Shown one piece after another: positions 1 to 7,261 of a stretch of 12,519 bases of DNA. The notes below the pieces were generated by a model. It saw nothing but the letters and a program-made list of their open reading frames with translations. It searched no databases and was not told the DNA's origin. This DNA comes from Hyphomicrobiales bacterium (GTDB taxonomy: Bacteria; Pseudomonadota; Alphaproteobacteria; Rhizobiales; Xanthobacteraceae), in the NCBI GenBank assembly GCA_021730825.1, contig JAKFYO010000165.1, positions 1 through 12,519 of the forward strand, read 5' to 3'. A program made the translations under genes and the position numbers. Position 1 is the stretch's first letter; each line of letters starts with the position of its first letter.

Positions 1-26
1 GAATTAGAGAACGCGGGAGGCGCAGT

Positions 27-998
27 ATGAGCGCGCTCATTCTCGCCGTTCCTTCGAAGGGTCGTCTGATGGAGAACGCGCAGTCGTTCTTCGCGCGCGC
101 GGGGCTATCGCTCGTGCAGGGACGCGGCGGACGCGACTATCGCGGCAGCATTCCCGAACTTCCCGATGTCGAGGTTGCCTATCTTTCGGCGTCCGATATC
201 GCGGGCTCTTTGGCGCAGGGTTCGGTCCACATCGGCATTACCGGCGAAGATCTGGTTCGCGAGTCTATTCTCGATGCGGACAACAAGGTCGTGCTGCTGG
301 AAGGCCTTCGCTTCGGTTACGCGAATGTCGTCGTCGCCGTGCCGCAGGCATGGATCGATGTCCGCACGATGGAAGACCTAGATGATGTCGCGACCGCGTT
401 TCACGCAAAGCGCGGCCAGCGCATGCGGGTTGCCACCAAATACGTGAACATGACCCGCGCCTTCTTCGCGGGTCACGGTATTGCGGATTACCGCATTGTC
501 GAAAGCCTGGGCGCGACCGAAGGTGCGCCTGCCGCCGGCACCGCCGAGATGATCGTAGACATCACCACGACCGGCTCGACGCTTGCCGCGAACGGACTGA
601 AAGTAATCGACGACGGCATCATGCTGCGCTCGCAGGCCAACCTCGTGGCATCCACCGGGGCCGACTGGAGCGTCAAGACGCGCAAGGCTGCGCAATTGTT
701 GCTCGACCGCGTCGCAGCCGAGCGGCGTGCGCGCACCATGCGCGAAGTTCGCATGCGCTTCAAAGGCGCGGACGCCGAAATGCTCGCCGAAGCAAAGGGC
801 AAGTTCGGCGTGCAGGCCCCGTTCGGCGGACCGACTTCTTCGGGAATGCTGACGCTTCTATGCCCGCCTTCGACGCTGCACGATTTTTCGATCTTCCTGC
901 GCGAGCGCGGCGCGGAAACCGTGATCGTGTCTGCGCCGGAATATGTCTTCGCGCAGGACAATCCGCTGTTCGACAAGCTGATTGCAAAAATTTCTTAA
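27..998 (+). CDS. hisG: ATP phosphoribosyltransferase, long form (HisG)
   Basis: HisG catalyses the first step of histidine synthesis, joining ATP and PRPP to give phosphoribosyl-ATP in the cytoplasm. The 323-residue product opens with the family pattern AVPSKGRL (residues 7-14) and has GITGEDL near 70-76. It carries the PRPP-binding stretch [20 protein letters not shown] (about 171-190, aligned by eye to the E. coli DLVSTGATL region). Residues from about 235 form an extra C-terminal part that looks like the ACT-like regulatory domain of long-form HisG, which binds histidine for feedback inhibition; short forms of about 210-230 residues lack it and need HisZ. The ATG follows a good ribosome site, GGGAGG at 15-20, with 6 nt spacing. 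A TAG at 5-7 could end an upstream gene, but too little is visible to name it. The gene ends at TAA just before a palindromic repeat. Confidence 0.96.
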   Translation: MSALILAVPSKGRLMENAQSFFARAGLSLVQGRGGRDYRGSIPELPDVEVAYLSASDIAGSLAQGSVHIGITGEDLVRESILDADNKVVLLEGLRFGYANVVVAVPQAWIDVRTMEDLDDVATAFHAKRGQRMRVATKYVNMTRAFFAGHGIADYRIVESLGATEGAPAAGTAEMIVDITTTGSTLAANGLKVIDDGIMLRSQANLVASTGADWSVKTRKAAQLLLDRVAAERRARTMREVRMRFKGADAEMLAEAKGKFGVQAPFGGPTSSGMLTLLCPPSTLHDFSIFLRERGAETVIVSAPEYVFAQDNPLFDKLIAKIS

Positions 999-1005
999 GG
1001 CATGG

Positions 1006-1028
1006 ATGGCCGGGTCAAGCCCGGCCAT
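1006..1028. repeat. Perfect intergenic palindrome, REP-like; possible bidirectional terminator
   Basis: Between the convergent hisG and gtrA-like genes, ATGGCCGGG (1006-1014) and CCCGGCCAT (1020-1028) form a perfect 9-bp stem around a 5-nt loop TCAAG. No T run follows on either strand, so it is not a textbook intrinsic terminator, although a GC-rich stem between converging genes may still stop transcription. The motif, with flanking CATGG and GACG, resembles short palindromes that I recall as abundant between genes in Bradyrhizobium and Rhodopseudomonas genomes. Only one copy is seen in this window. Confidence 0.6.
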
Positions 1029-1042
1029 GACGGCTTACGCCA

Positions 1043-1420
1043 TCACTTCGGCGCGCGGAAGACGATGAAGCGCGCGAGCGTGAAGTTCACCACGAAACCG
1101 AATCCGATGGCGATGATCTTGGCGACGATCAGCGGCACGTAAGGCGCGGTAAGCAGCAGCGCTGTCGTATTTGCGACGAGCCCGCCGACCTGCGTGGTCG
1201 CAAAGAACAGATAATCTTTCAGCCGCAGCGGCTTTTTGAACGTAAAGCGCGAGTTCAAGACATAAGAGCAACTCACCGCGACGACCCAGGCGCAGATGTT
1301 GGCTACGATAAGATTGTCAGTGAGAAACCTTAGCGCCGCGAAAAAAACGGCGGTATCTACGCCTGCGTTGATAAAGCCAATCAGGCCGAAGCTCAGGATC
1401 TGTTTAATGAGCGCGCGCAT
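1043..1420 (-). CDS. GtrA-like family membrane protein
   Basis: The product is a small polytopic inner-membrane protein of the GtrA family (PF04138). Members are proposed to flip or help transfer polyprenyl-phosphate-linked sugars for O-antigen, teichoic acid or cell-wall glycans. From the chosen ATG the protein has 125 residues with about four hydrophobic helices (roughly 8-30, 37-56, 70-91, 97-117). The family's aromatic/Asn motifs appear at SYVLNSRFTF (about 52-61) and VNFTLARFIVF (about 111-121). An in-frame ATG lies 33 nt further upstream (1453) and has an AAAGG about 7 nt before it; I prefer 1420 because the family usually begins a few residues before the first helix, but the longer start is possible. 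The gene is divergent from the GtrB-like glycosyltransferase at 1555, the usual partner of GtrA, which supports a joint role in lipid-linked sugar transfer. The substrate is not evident. Confidence 0.85.
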   Translation of the reverse strand: MRALIKQILSFGLIGFINAGVDTAVFFAALRFLTDNLIVANICAWVVAVSCSYVLNSRFTFKKPLRLKDYLFFATTQVGGLVANTTALLLTAPYVPLIVAKIIAIGFGFVVNFTLARFIVFRAPK

Positions 1421-1554
1421 GGAATCACTTGAGGTACGGCGGTTTCCTAGCATGCCAAAGCCTTTGAACCGCGGGCGTTTTACCGCGTTTTGGCTTTCCG
1501 CTAGGAAACGGGAAAAGGAAGGGTGAAACTGGCTTCTTCGAGGTCAGGCAGGCA

Positions 1555-2568
1555 ATGAACGCGAAGCAAGGCATGAAAAGGGCGGAAGGGCTCACCATCG
1601 TCGTCCCGGTCTTCAACGAGGCTGCGGGGCTTGCGACACTTCATACCAAGCTGATGGCGCTTGCCGCGCGGCTGCGCGTCCAGCGCGGACTTGCGACCGA
1701 GATTGTCTATGTCGACGATGGCAGCCGCGACAACAGTTTTGCGATAGCGCGCGGCCTTCCCGCCGACGCCGCGGATGTGCAGGCGCTTTCGCTCTCGCGC
1801 AACTTCGGCAAGGAAGCGGCACTGCTTGCGGGTCTCGACCACGCGCGGATGGGCGCAATCCTGTTCATGGACGGCGACGGCCAGCATCCGCCGGAGCTTG
1901 CGGAAAAGCTCGTGGCGCTCTGGCAGGATGAACATTACGACGTTGCCTACACCGCCAAAGCGCATCGCGAGGAAGAGCCGGTCACGCGACAACTGTCCGC
2001 GAAGATTTTCTATCGCGTGCTGAATTTCAACGCACGCCAGCCGATCCCGGAAGATGCCGGCGATTTCCGCCTGCTGTCTCCGCGCGCGGCGGACGCGCTT
2101 CGCCAGCTTCCCGAACGCAACCGCTTCTTCAAGGGATTGTCGAGCTGGATCGGTTTCAGGCAAATCCGCGTGCCTTATGAGCCCGCACCGCGCGCGCATG
2201 GTGCATCGAGCTGGAATATCGGTGCCCTGCTCGGTCTTTCGATTGAAGGCCTGACGGCTTTTTCGGCGGCGCCGCTCAGAATCGCGAGTCTTCTGGGCGT
2301 GCTGTTGTCTGCGACCGCATTTCTGTTCGGTAGCTGGATTCTGTTCGAGACGATCGTGCTCGGGCGCGGCGTGCCCGGCTATCCTTCGGTGATGGTCGCG
2401 ATCATGGTGATCGGAGGCGTGCAGTTACTTGTGCTCGGCGTCATGGGCGAATACATCGCGAAAATTCTGTCCGAGTTGAAACGGCGCCCGTCCTACTTCG
2501 TAGCCGAAAGCGAGTTGCGCGAACTGGACAGCACGAAGAAGCCGCTCTCGCGCGAGGCGGCCGAGTGA
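1555..2568 (+). CDS. Polyprenyl-phosphate glycosyltransferase, GT2 family (GtrB/ArnC/DPM1-like)
   Basis: This is a family 2 glycosyltransferase of the type that moves a sugar from a nucleotide donor to undecaprenyl phosphate on the inner face of the inner membrane. The 337-residue product has IVVPVFNE (15-22), YVDDGSRDNS (52-61), LSRNFGKEAALLAGL (80-94) and the metal-binding MDGDGQHPPE (105-114). These are followed by EDAGDFRLL (166-174) and ERNRFFKGLSSWIGF (187-201). Two C-terminal membrane helices (about 241-267 and 277-300) match the GtrB/ArnC/FlmF architecture. Start choice is uncertain: ATG 1555 has only a weak GGCAGG before it, and ATG 1573 is an alternative six codons in. The stop codon overlaps the GTG start of the next gene (GTGA), so translation is probably coupled. 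Family and mechanism are secure; the sugar (mannose, glucose, GlcNAc, GalNAc or aminoarabinose) cannot be read from the sequence. Confidence 0.92.
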   Translation: MNAKQGMKRAEGLTIVVPVFNEAAGLATLHTKLMALAARLRVQRGLATEIVYVDDGSRDNSFAIARGLPADAADVQALSLSRNFGKEAALLAGLDHARMGAILFMDGDGQHPPELAEKLVALWQDEHYDVAYTAKAHREEEPVTRQLSAKIFYRVLNFNARQPIPEDAGDFRLLSPRAADALRQLPERNRFFKGLSSWIGFRQIRVPYEPAPRAHGASSWNIGALLGLSIEGLTAFSAAPLRIASLLGVLLSATAFLFGSWILFETIVLGRGVPGYPSVMVAIMVIGGVQLLVLGVMGEYIAKILSELKRRPSYFVAESELRELDSTKKPLSREAAE

Positions 2569-3386
2569 AGCGCGTCGTCGTCTGCGCCGACGATTACAAT
2601 CTTTCGCCGGGTGTCTCGAAGGCCATTCGCGAACTGATCGCGATGGGCCGCCTGAACGCGACTTCGGTGATGACAATTTTTCCGGGCTTGAAAGAAGAAG
2701 CGAAAGCGCTCTCCGACACGCCCTCGCCGGCACCGATCCAGATCGGATTACATCTCACGCTCTCCGGCGGTTTCCAGCCGCTCGCTTCGCCGCCTACGGC
2801 CACGGAGGATGGCAAACTGCCCGATTTCAAAGCGCTGTTCTCGCCGCTCGCACTACTGAAGGTGAGCCGCAAGGCGGTGGCACTCGAGATCGAAGCGCAG
2901 ATGAAAGCGTTCGAGGGCGCATTCGGCCGCATGCCGGACTACGTGGACGGGCATCAGCATTGCCACATCGCGCCTTCGGTCCGGAGAACATTCGTCGAGA
3001 CCGTTGCCCGGCTCGCACCGAAAGCGTGGGTCCGCCAATGCGCTCCGGCGCAAAAACGCGCGCTGCTCACCGCCGACAACAAAACGCGTGTCATCGGTGC
3101 GTTCAGCATCGCGCTTGCGCGGCTTGCGAAACGCGCGGGGCTTGCGGTCAATTCTTCGTTTTCCGGCGCCTACGAATTCGCGGGCAGCGAGCGGTTCGAA
3201 GATCTGTTCCCGCGCTTTATTGACGAACTGACCGACGGCGGTGTGGTGATGGTTCATCCTGGCTTTATCGACGACGTGTTGCGCTCCCGCGACATACTGG
3301 TGGAGCGGCGCGAAGAGGAACGATCCTTGCTTGCAAGTGACAGGTTCCACACCGCGATGAAGGACGCACAAGCGACACTTGCCTGA
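2565..3386 (+). CDS. YdjC/ChbG-family carbohydrate deacetylase (NaxD/HpnK-like)
   Basis: This 273-residue protein belongs to the YdjC superfamily (PF04794), metal-dependent deacetylases that remove acetyl groups from N-acetylated sugars. Examples are ChbG on chitobiose, NaxD on undecaprenyl-phosphate-GalNAc, and HpnK in hopanoid gene clusters. The N-terminal VVVCADDYNLS carries the Asp pair D9-D10. H63 in GLHLTL, the cluster DGHQHCH (128-134, ending in H134) and H231 in VMVHPGF supply the likely metal and catalytic residues. No signal peptide is seen, so it acts in the cytoplasm or at the inner leaflet. It starts with GTG, which shares four bases with the stop of the glycosyltransferase gene, so the two are probably made together. 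That pairing favours a lipid-linked amino sugar made by the neighbour as substrate. The assignment to the family is firm; the substrate is inferred. Confidence 0.9.
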   Translation: MKRVVVCADDYNLSPGVSKAIRELIAMGRLNATSVMTIFPGLKEEAKALSDTPSPAPIQIGLHLTLSGGFQPLASPPTATEDGKLPDFKALFSPLALLKVSRKAVALEIEAQMKAFEGAFGRMPDYVDGHQHCHIAPSVRRTFVETVARLAPKAWVRQCAPAQKRALLTADNKTRVIGAFSIALARLAKRAGLAVNSSFSGAYEFAGSERFEDLFPRFIDELTDGGVVMVHPGFIDDVLRSRDILVERREEERSLLASDRFHTAMKDAQATLA

Positions 3387-3888
3387 GAAAACCGGACTAC
3401 TCGAGAACGCAATAGCCAACTGGAAGACGTATTGCTGGCGCGCACTGGGCGGTGGCATCGGCATCTATGCCATGCAGTTGCTTGCAGAAATGGGGCATTT
3501 CCCGATCGCGCTGGTGCCGTTCGCGACTTCGGTCGTGAATGTGATCGGCCTGCCGGATGCACCACCCGCGCAGCCCCGCGCGCTGATCGGCGGTCATCTG
3601 CTATCGACGGTGATCGGGCTTTCGGTGCTTTCGCTGCTCGGCTCCAGCGCCTTTGCCGCGGCGCTCGCAGTCGCCCTTGCAATTGCGGCGATGCACATAA
3701 CGCGAACCATGCACCCGCCCGCCGGCATCAATCCTTTGATTATCGTGACGTCTGCTTTGCCCTGGAGCTTTCTCTTTATGCCTGTGCTCGCCGGCGTGAT
3801 CCTGCTGACTCTGCTCGCTTTTATCTGGCACGGGATCGAGAACCGCTTTGTCGATCACGAGGGAAAGTGGCCAGCGCGGTGGTACTAG
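3379..3888 (+). CDS. HPP-family integral membrane protein
   Basis: The 169-residue product matches the HPP family (PF04982), inner-membrane proteins with four or five helices. Its namesake motif is seen as MHPPAGINPL (111-120), and the conserved QPRALIGGHLLST lies at 65-77. Hydrophobic helices run at about 22-38, 41-57, 70-88, 92-108 and 131-150. Function in bacteria is mostly unknown; plant and cyanobacterial members have been linked to nitrite transport. The only start near the N-terminus of the domain is TTG at 3379, which overlaps the deacetylase stop by 8 nt; a GAAGGA sits about 14 nt upstream, rather far for a ribosome site. The next in-frame ATG (about 3469) would remove most of the first helix. 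The overlap suggests coupling to the deacetylase, but HPP proteins occur in many contexts and a shared function is unproven. Confidence 0.85.
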   Translation: MPEKTGLLENAIANWKTYCWRALGGGIGIYAMQLLAEMGHFPIALVPFATSVVNVIGLPDAPPAQPRALIGGHLLSTVIGLSVLSLLGSSAFAAALAVALAIAAMHITRTMHPPAGINPLIIVTSALPWSFLFMPVLAGVILLTLLAFIWHGIENRFVDHEGKWPARWY

Positions 3889-3906
3889 CAATGCCTCGAT
3901 CGCAAC

Positions 3907-3930
3907 GGATTTCTCGCACATGCGAAATCC
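3907..3930 (+). terminator. Hairpin downstream of the HPP gene, possible terminator
   Basis: Just after the HPP stop codon, GGATTTCTCGC (3907-3917) pairs with GCGAAATCC (3922-3930) around the loop ACAT. This gives nine base pairs with a 2-nt TC bulge. The following bases TATTTCG are only weakly T-rich, so termination is possible but not certain. It lies in the 253-nt space (3889-4141) between the glycan unit and the TRAP operon, where no convincing gene is seen. Confidence 0.4.
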
Positions 3931-4072
3931 TATTTCGAATGCCGTCTTCGCTGGATTCGGATTAAGCACGGCTTTCGGCAATTGACCGTGCGCTAAGCAT
4001 AATCGGGCTACGAGATTTCGTTACGCGCTGGCGCGCGTACCAAATCCATCTATTCTAAGCTCAATGGCACGT

Positions 4073-4090
4073 CGCTTGCTCCGGCAAGCG
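4073..4090 (+). promoter_or_regulatory. Inverted repeat upstream of dctP, candidate operator or leader hairpin
   Basis: CGCTTGC (4073-4079) and GCAAGCG (4084-4090) form a perfect 7-bp inverted repeat around TCCG, 51 nt before the dctP start codon. It could be a repressor or activator site or a hairpin in the mRNA leader. No T run follows, so a terminator is unlikely. I could not identify a convincing -35/-10 pair nearby; TTGACC at 3983-3988 is a possible -35 without a good -10. Confidence 0.3.
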
Positions 4091-4141
4091 CTAACTTCAT
4101 AGCCGCACGACCGGAAAGTCGGCAAATAAACGGAGATTGCC

Positions 4142-5224
4142 ATGCGCCGCCGCGACTTTACGAAACTCGCTCTCACCGCCACCGCTGCAACGATCGCCGC
4201 ACCCGCCGTGGTACGTGCGCAGACAACTTTCAACTGGAAGATGACCAGCGCCTATGGCCCCAAGGCCGCGTTTTACTCCGTTGGTCCCGGCAGTGCGACC
4301 GATCTGTGCAAGCGCATCGAAGCGATGTCGGGCGGACGTCTGAAAATTCAGTTCTATGGCGCAGGCGAACTTGTCCCTGCGATGGAGGGCTTCGACGCCG
4401 CCGCGGCCGGCACGGTCGAGATGAATTACGGCAACGCCTATTTCTGGACCGGAAAAAGTTTCGCTGCGCAGTATTTCACGGCCGTACCATTCGGACTGAA
4501 CTTTCAGGGCATCAACGGCTGGCTTTATGACGGCGGCGGCATGGGCCTCTATCAGGAGGTCTACGACAAGTTCGGTCTGGTGCCGCTGGTTTGCGGCAAT
4601 ACCGGCGTGCAGATGACCGGCTGGTTCCGAAAGGAAATTAAGTCCGCCGACGACTTCAAAGGTCTGAAGATGCGCATTCCCGGTCTTGCCGGACGCGTCT
4701 ATCAGAAACTCGGCGTCGATGTGCGGCTGCTTCCGGGCGGCGAAATTTTTCCGGCGCTCGAGCGCGGCGTGATCGACGCCGCCGAGTTCGTCGGTCCTTA
4801 TCTCGACAGGCAACTCGGGCTGCAAAAGGTAGCGAAGTATTATTACACCACCGGCTGGCACGAGACGGCGACGGTCTCCGAAGTCGCGATCAACAAGGCG
4901 GCTTGGGACAAGCTGCCCCCCGACCTGAAAGCGGTGGTCGAGAACGCTTGTGCTGCGTGCAACGTCATCAGCGAAGCCTGGTGCCAGAAGAACAACGCGG
5001 AAGCGTTCGAAGATCTCGTGAAGAACCAGGGCGTGATCGCACAACCGCTTCCCGACTCCGTCGTCGCGGCCCTTCGCAAAGGCACGGAAGAAGTGATCGC
5101 GGAAGCGGTCGCGAAAGATCCGCTCGTGAAGAAGGTCAACGACAGCTACTTCGCCTATCTCGCGAAGTACAAATCGTGGACCGCGCTCAGCGAGGGCGTT
5201 TATCACTCCAAGGTGCTCGCGTAA
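4142..5224 (+). CDS. dctP: TRAP transporter periplasmic substrate-binding protein, DctP family (TakP-like)
   Basis: This is the periplasmic receptor of a tripartite ATP-independent transporter, 360 residues long. The N-terminus MRRRDFTKLAL has a twin-arginine pattern followed by a hydrophobic stretch and a probable cleavage after VRA (residue 26), so export through Tat is likely. DctP-family landmarks are AGELVPAMEGFDAAAAGTVE (about 74-93), NTGVQMTGWF (153-162), KMRIPG (176-181) with the conserved carboxylate-binding arginine R178, and GGEIFPALERGVIDAAE (199-215). The NTGVQ-GWF and RIPG segments and the WHE motif (239-241) recall TakP of Rhodobacter sphaeroides, which binds 2-oxo acids with Na+. 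A 2-oxo acid or related carboxylate is therefore the best guess, not established. A ribosome site CGGAG lies 8 nt before the ATG. The dctQ and dctM genes follow directly. Confidence 0.94.
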   Translation: MRRRDFTKLALTATAATIAAPAVVRAQTTFNWKMTSAYGPKAAFYSVGPGSATDLCKRIEAMSGGRLKIQFYGAGELVPAMEGFDAAAAGTVEMNYGNAYFWTGKSFAAQYFTAVPFGLNFQGINGWLYDGGGMGLYQEVYDKFGLVPLVCGNTGVQMTGWFRKEIKSADDFKGLKMRIPGLAGRVYQKLGVDVRLLPGGEIFPALERGVIDAAEFVGPYLDRQLGLQKVAKYYYTTGWHETATVSEVAINKAAWDKLPPDLKAVVENACAACNVISEAWCQKNNAEAFEDLVKNQGVIAQPLPDSVVAALRKGTEEVIAEAVAKDPLVKKVNDSYFAYLAKYKSWTALSEGVYHSKVLA

Positions 5225-5228
5225 CACC

Positions 5229-5744
5229 ATGAAGGCCGCCGCATCGATCGCGCGTGCGATCGATCTATTCAACGACAAATTCGGCATGGTCGCGGCGTGG
5301 ACGAGCTTTGCGCTCGTCCTCGTCATGGCGGCCAATGTCCTGCTTCGTTACATGTTCTCGACCGGCTCGGTCTGGGCACAGGAGCTCGAATGGCATCTCT
5401 TGGTGCCGATCTCGCTGCTCGGTATGTCTTATGCGCTTCGCCACGGCGAGCATGTTCGCGTCGATATCTTGTTTTCGAAGTACTCCGAGCGGACAAAAAT
5501 TAAGCTCGAAATCGTCACCGCGCTGCTTTCGTTTATCGTTTGCGTCATCGTGATCCGGCTTTCGATTCCCTACGTTATGCAATCCTGGAACTACAGCGAA
5601 GGCTCCGCCAACCCCGGCGGCATTCCCTATCGTTACATCCTGAAGGCTTTCATTCCCTTCGGATTTCTTTTGTTCGCGCTGCAATCGCTTGCCGACGCCA
5701 TAAAGTGGTGGCTCAAACTCAATGAACTGAAAGCCGCACAATGA
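5229..5744 (+). CDS. dctQ: TRAP transporter small permease subunit, DctQ family
   Basis: This is the small membrane subunit of the TRAP transporter, 171 residues with four predicted helices (about 19-41, 52-68, 90-110, 134-156). The family pattern is visible in NVLLRYMFSTGSVWAQELEWHL (about 36-57), where the conserved aromatic and acidic residues follow the first helix, and in GMSYALRHGEHVRVDIL (about 64-80). DctQ scaffolds the large permease and helps dock the loaded binding protein. The gene begins 4 nt after the dctP stop with only a weak ribosome site, so it probably relies on coupled translation. Its stop overlaps the dctM start. Confidence 0.93.
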   Translation: MKAAASIARAIDLFNDKFGMVAAWTSFALVLVMAANVLLRYMFSTGSVWAQELEWHLLVPISLLGMSYALRHGEHVRVDILFSKYSERTKIKLEIVTALLSFIVCVIVIRLSIPYVMQSWNYSEGSANPGGIPYRYILKAFIPFGFLLFALQSLADAIKWWLKLNELKAAQ

Positions 5745-7066
5745 CCGGAAACGAAGCACTCGCGCTCGGCATGCTCGGTGCGTTTTTCGTGTTGCTTATG
5801 ATGGGGTTGCCGGTGGGGCTAACGCTCGCCGTCTCCGGTCTCGTCTTCGGCTATATCGGGTTCGGGCCGCTGCTCTTCAATCTCGTACCAAACCGCATCT
5901 TCGGATCGGTCACGAGCTACACGCTCTTGGCGATTCCGCTTTTTGTCTTCATGGGCGTGATGCTGGAAAAATCGCGGCTCGCAGAAGACCTGATGGAAGT
6001 GGTCGGTCATCTCGCCGGAGGCCTGCGTGGCGGACTCGGTATCGGCATTATTATCGTCGGTGTTGTCCTTGGCGCGACTACCGGCATCGTCGGTGCAACC
6101 GTCGTCACGCTCGGTCTGCTCACCTTGCCGACCTTGCTTCGCCGCGGTTACGACAAGGGGCTCGCCACTGGCATGATCTGCGCGTCCGGCACGCTTGGGC
6201 AGATCATACCGCCGAGCCTCATTCTTATTCTGCTGGCGGATATTATGAACGAGTCTGTCGGCACGTTATTCGCGGCAGCGGTCATGCCGGGTTTGCTGCT
6301 GTCGGCGATCTACATCATCTACATACTTGCACTTGGCATGTTCAAACCGGACATGGTACCGGCCGTGCCGTTGGCGGAGCGCCAGGCCCTCGCCCGGATC
6401 GATCTCTGGAAAAAGCTCGCGCGGGTCGCGCTGCCGCCGATCGCGCTCGTCGGCGCAGTGCTCGGCTCCATTATCGCGGGTATCGCGGCGCCGACAGAGG
6501 CGGCTTCCATGGGCGCGCTTGGCTCCATCGTAGTCACTGCGCTCGGCGGCCGCTTCAGCTTCAAAGTACTTCGCGAGACTATCGAATCCACAACGAAAAT
6601 TACCGCAATGATGATGTTCATTCTCATCTGCGCGCAGATTTTCGCGATCTCGTTCCGGGGACTCGGCGGCGAGAAGCTGGTCGAGGATGCATTCAAGTGG
6701 CTGCCGGGCGGTGTCGCCGCCGAAATCTGGTTCATGCTGTTCATCATCTTCATTCTCGGCTTCTTCATCGAGTGGATCGAAATCTGCTACATCGCCGTTC
6801 CTCTGTTCCTGCCGATCATGCAGGCGCATGGGCTCGATCTGGTCTGGATCGCTTCGCTGATCTGCGTGATGTTGCAGACCTCGTTCCTCACGCCGCCATT
6901 CGGCTGGGCGCTGTTCTTCCTGCGCGGCGTGGCACCGCCAGAAGTGAAAACCAGCGACATCTATCGGGGTATCATCCCCTTCGTCGCGATGCAGGTGCTG
7001 GCTACCTTCATCGTGTTCCTGTGGCCGGGGCTTGCGACCTGGCTCCCGCGCGCGATCGGCTGGTAG
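5741..7066 (+). CDS. dctM: TRAP transporter large permease subunit, DctM family
   Basis: This is the channel-forming subunit, 441 residues with about 11-12 hydrophobic helices, which drives uptake with the sodium or proton gradient. Typical DctM features are LTLAVSGLVFG near the start, AIPLFVFMGVMLEKS (about 64-78), GATTGIVGATVVTLG (111-125) and SGTLGQIIPPSLILI (149-163) with its conserved PPS. The second half repeats the pattern with GIAAPTEAASMGALGS and QTSFLTPPFGWALFFLRG. Length is normal for the family. The ATG shares four bases (ATGA) with the end of dctQ, so the two permease subunits are translationally coupled. The set dctP-dctQ-dctM is complete and intact. Confidence 0.95.
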   Translation: MTGNEALALGMLGAFFVLLMMGLPVGLTLAVSGLVFGYIGFGPLLFNLVPNRIFGSVTSYTLLAIPLFVFMGVMLEKSRLAEDLMEVVGHLAGGLRGGLGIGIIIVGVVLGATTGIVGATVVTLGLLTLPTLLRRGYDKGLATGMICASGTLGQIIPPSLILILLADIMNESVGTLFAAAVMPGLLLSAIYIIYILALGMFKPDMVPAVPLAERQALARIDLWKKLARVALPPIALVGAVLGSIIAGIAAPTEAASMGALGSIVVTALGGRFSFKVLRETIESTTKITAMMMFILICAQIFAISFRGLGGEKLVEDAFKWLPGGVAAEIWFMLFIIFILGFFIEWIEICYIAVPLFLPIMQAHGLDLVWIASLICVMLQTSFLTPPFGWALFFLRGVAPPEVKTSDIYRGIIPFVAMQVLATFIVFLWPGLATWLPRAIGW

Positions 7067-7136
7067 CTGCCCGGAATACTTTTTTTGCCGCCGCGCGGAA
7101 GGCGGTACGATCCAGAACCCAAAATAACTATGATCG

Positions 7137-7164
7137 ACAGCGGCTTAGCCGCTGTGGCTTTTCC
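7137..7164 (+). terminator. Likely terminator of the dctPQM operon
   Basis: ACAGCGGC (7137-7144) and GCCGCTGT (7148-7155) form an 8-bp GC-rich stem with a TTA loop, followed by GGCTTTTCC. It lies 70 nt after the dctM stop. The T run is short, so strength is uncertain. A longer T run at 7080-7086 nearer to dctM has no good stem before it. Confidence 0.55.
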
Positions 7165-7206
7165 TACTCACCCCGCAAAAATACGTCAAAACAAGCCAAC
7201 GAAGAT

Positions 7207-7235
7207 TTGTCGCAGGGTGACTACGGGAGTACCCT
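7207..7235 (+). promoter_or_regulatory. Candidate promoter for the outer-membrane protein gene
   Basis: TTGTCG (7207-7212) and TACCCT (7230-7235) are separated by 17 nt and could serve as -35 and -10 boxes for a housekeeping sigma factor. Transcription would start about 20 nt before the ATG at 7262. A small inverted repeat ACCC/GGGT (7231-7234 and 7240-7243) overlaps the -10. The match is moderate and unproven. Confidence 0.3.
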
Positions 7236-7261
7236 TCTTGGGTTCTTAGGGGCGTTCATAA

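Noticed and set aside
1..26. End of an upstream hisZ gene
   Set aside because: Only a possible TAG at 5-7 is visible; six bases cannot identify a gene.
1501..2199. 232-residue open frame antisense to the glycosyltransferase gene
   Set aside because: The opposite strand carries all glycosyltransferase motifs; this frame is Arg/Ala-rich and matches no family.
4097..5335. 412-residue open frame antisense to dctP and dctQ
   Set aside because: It spans two well-supported genes and their junction, has shadow-like composition and no recognisable domain.
7080..7103. T run followed by GCCGCC/GGCGG as a terminator of dctM
   Set aside because: The T run precedes the weak stem on the plus strand, the wrong order for dctM, and the stem has only about five pairs.
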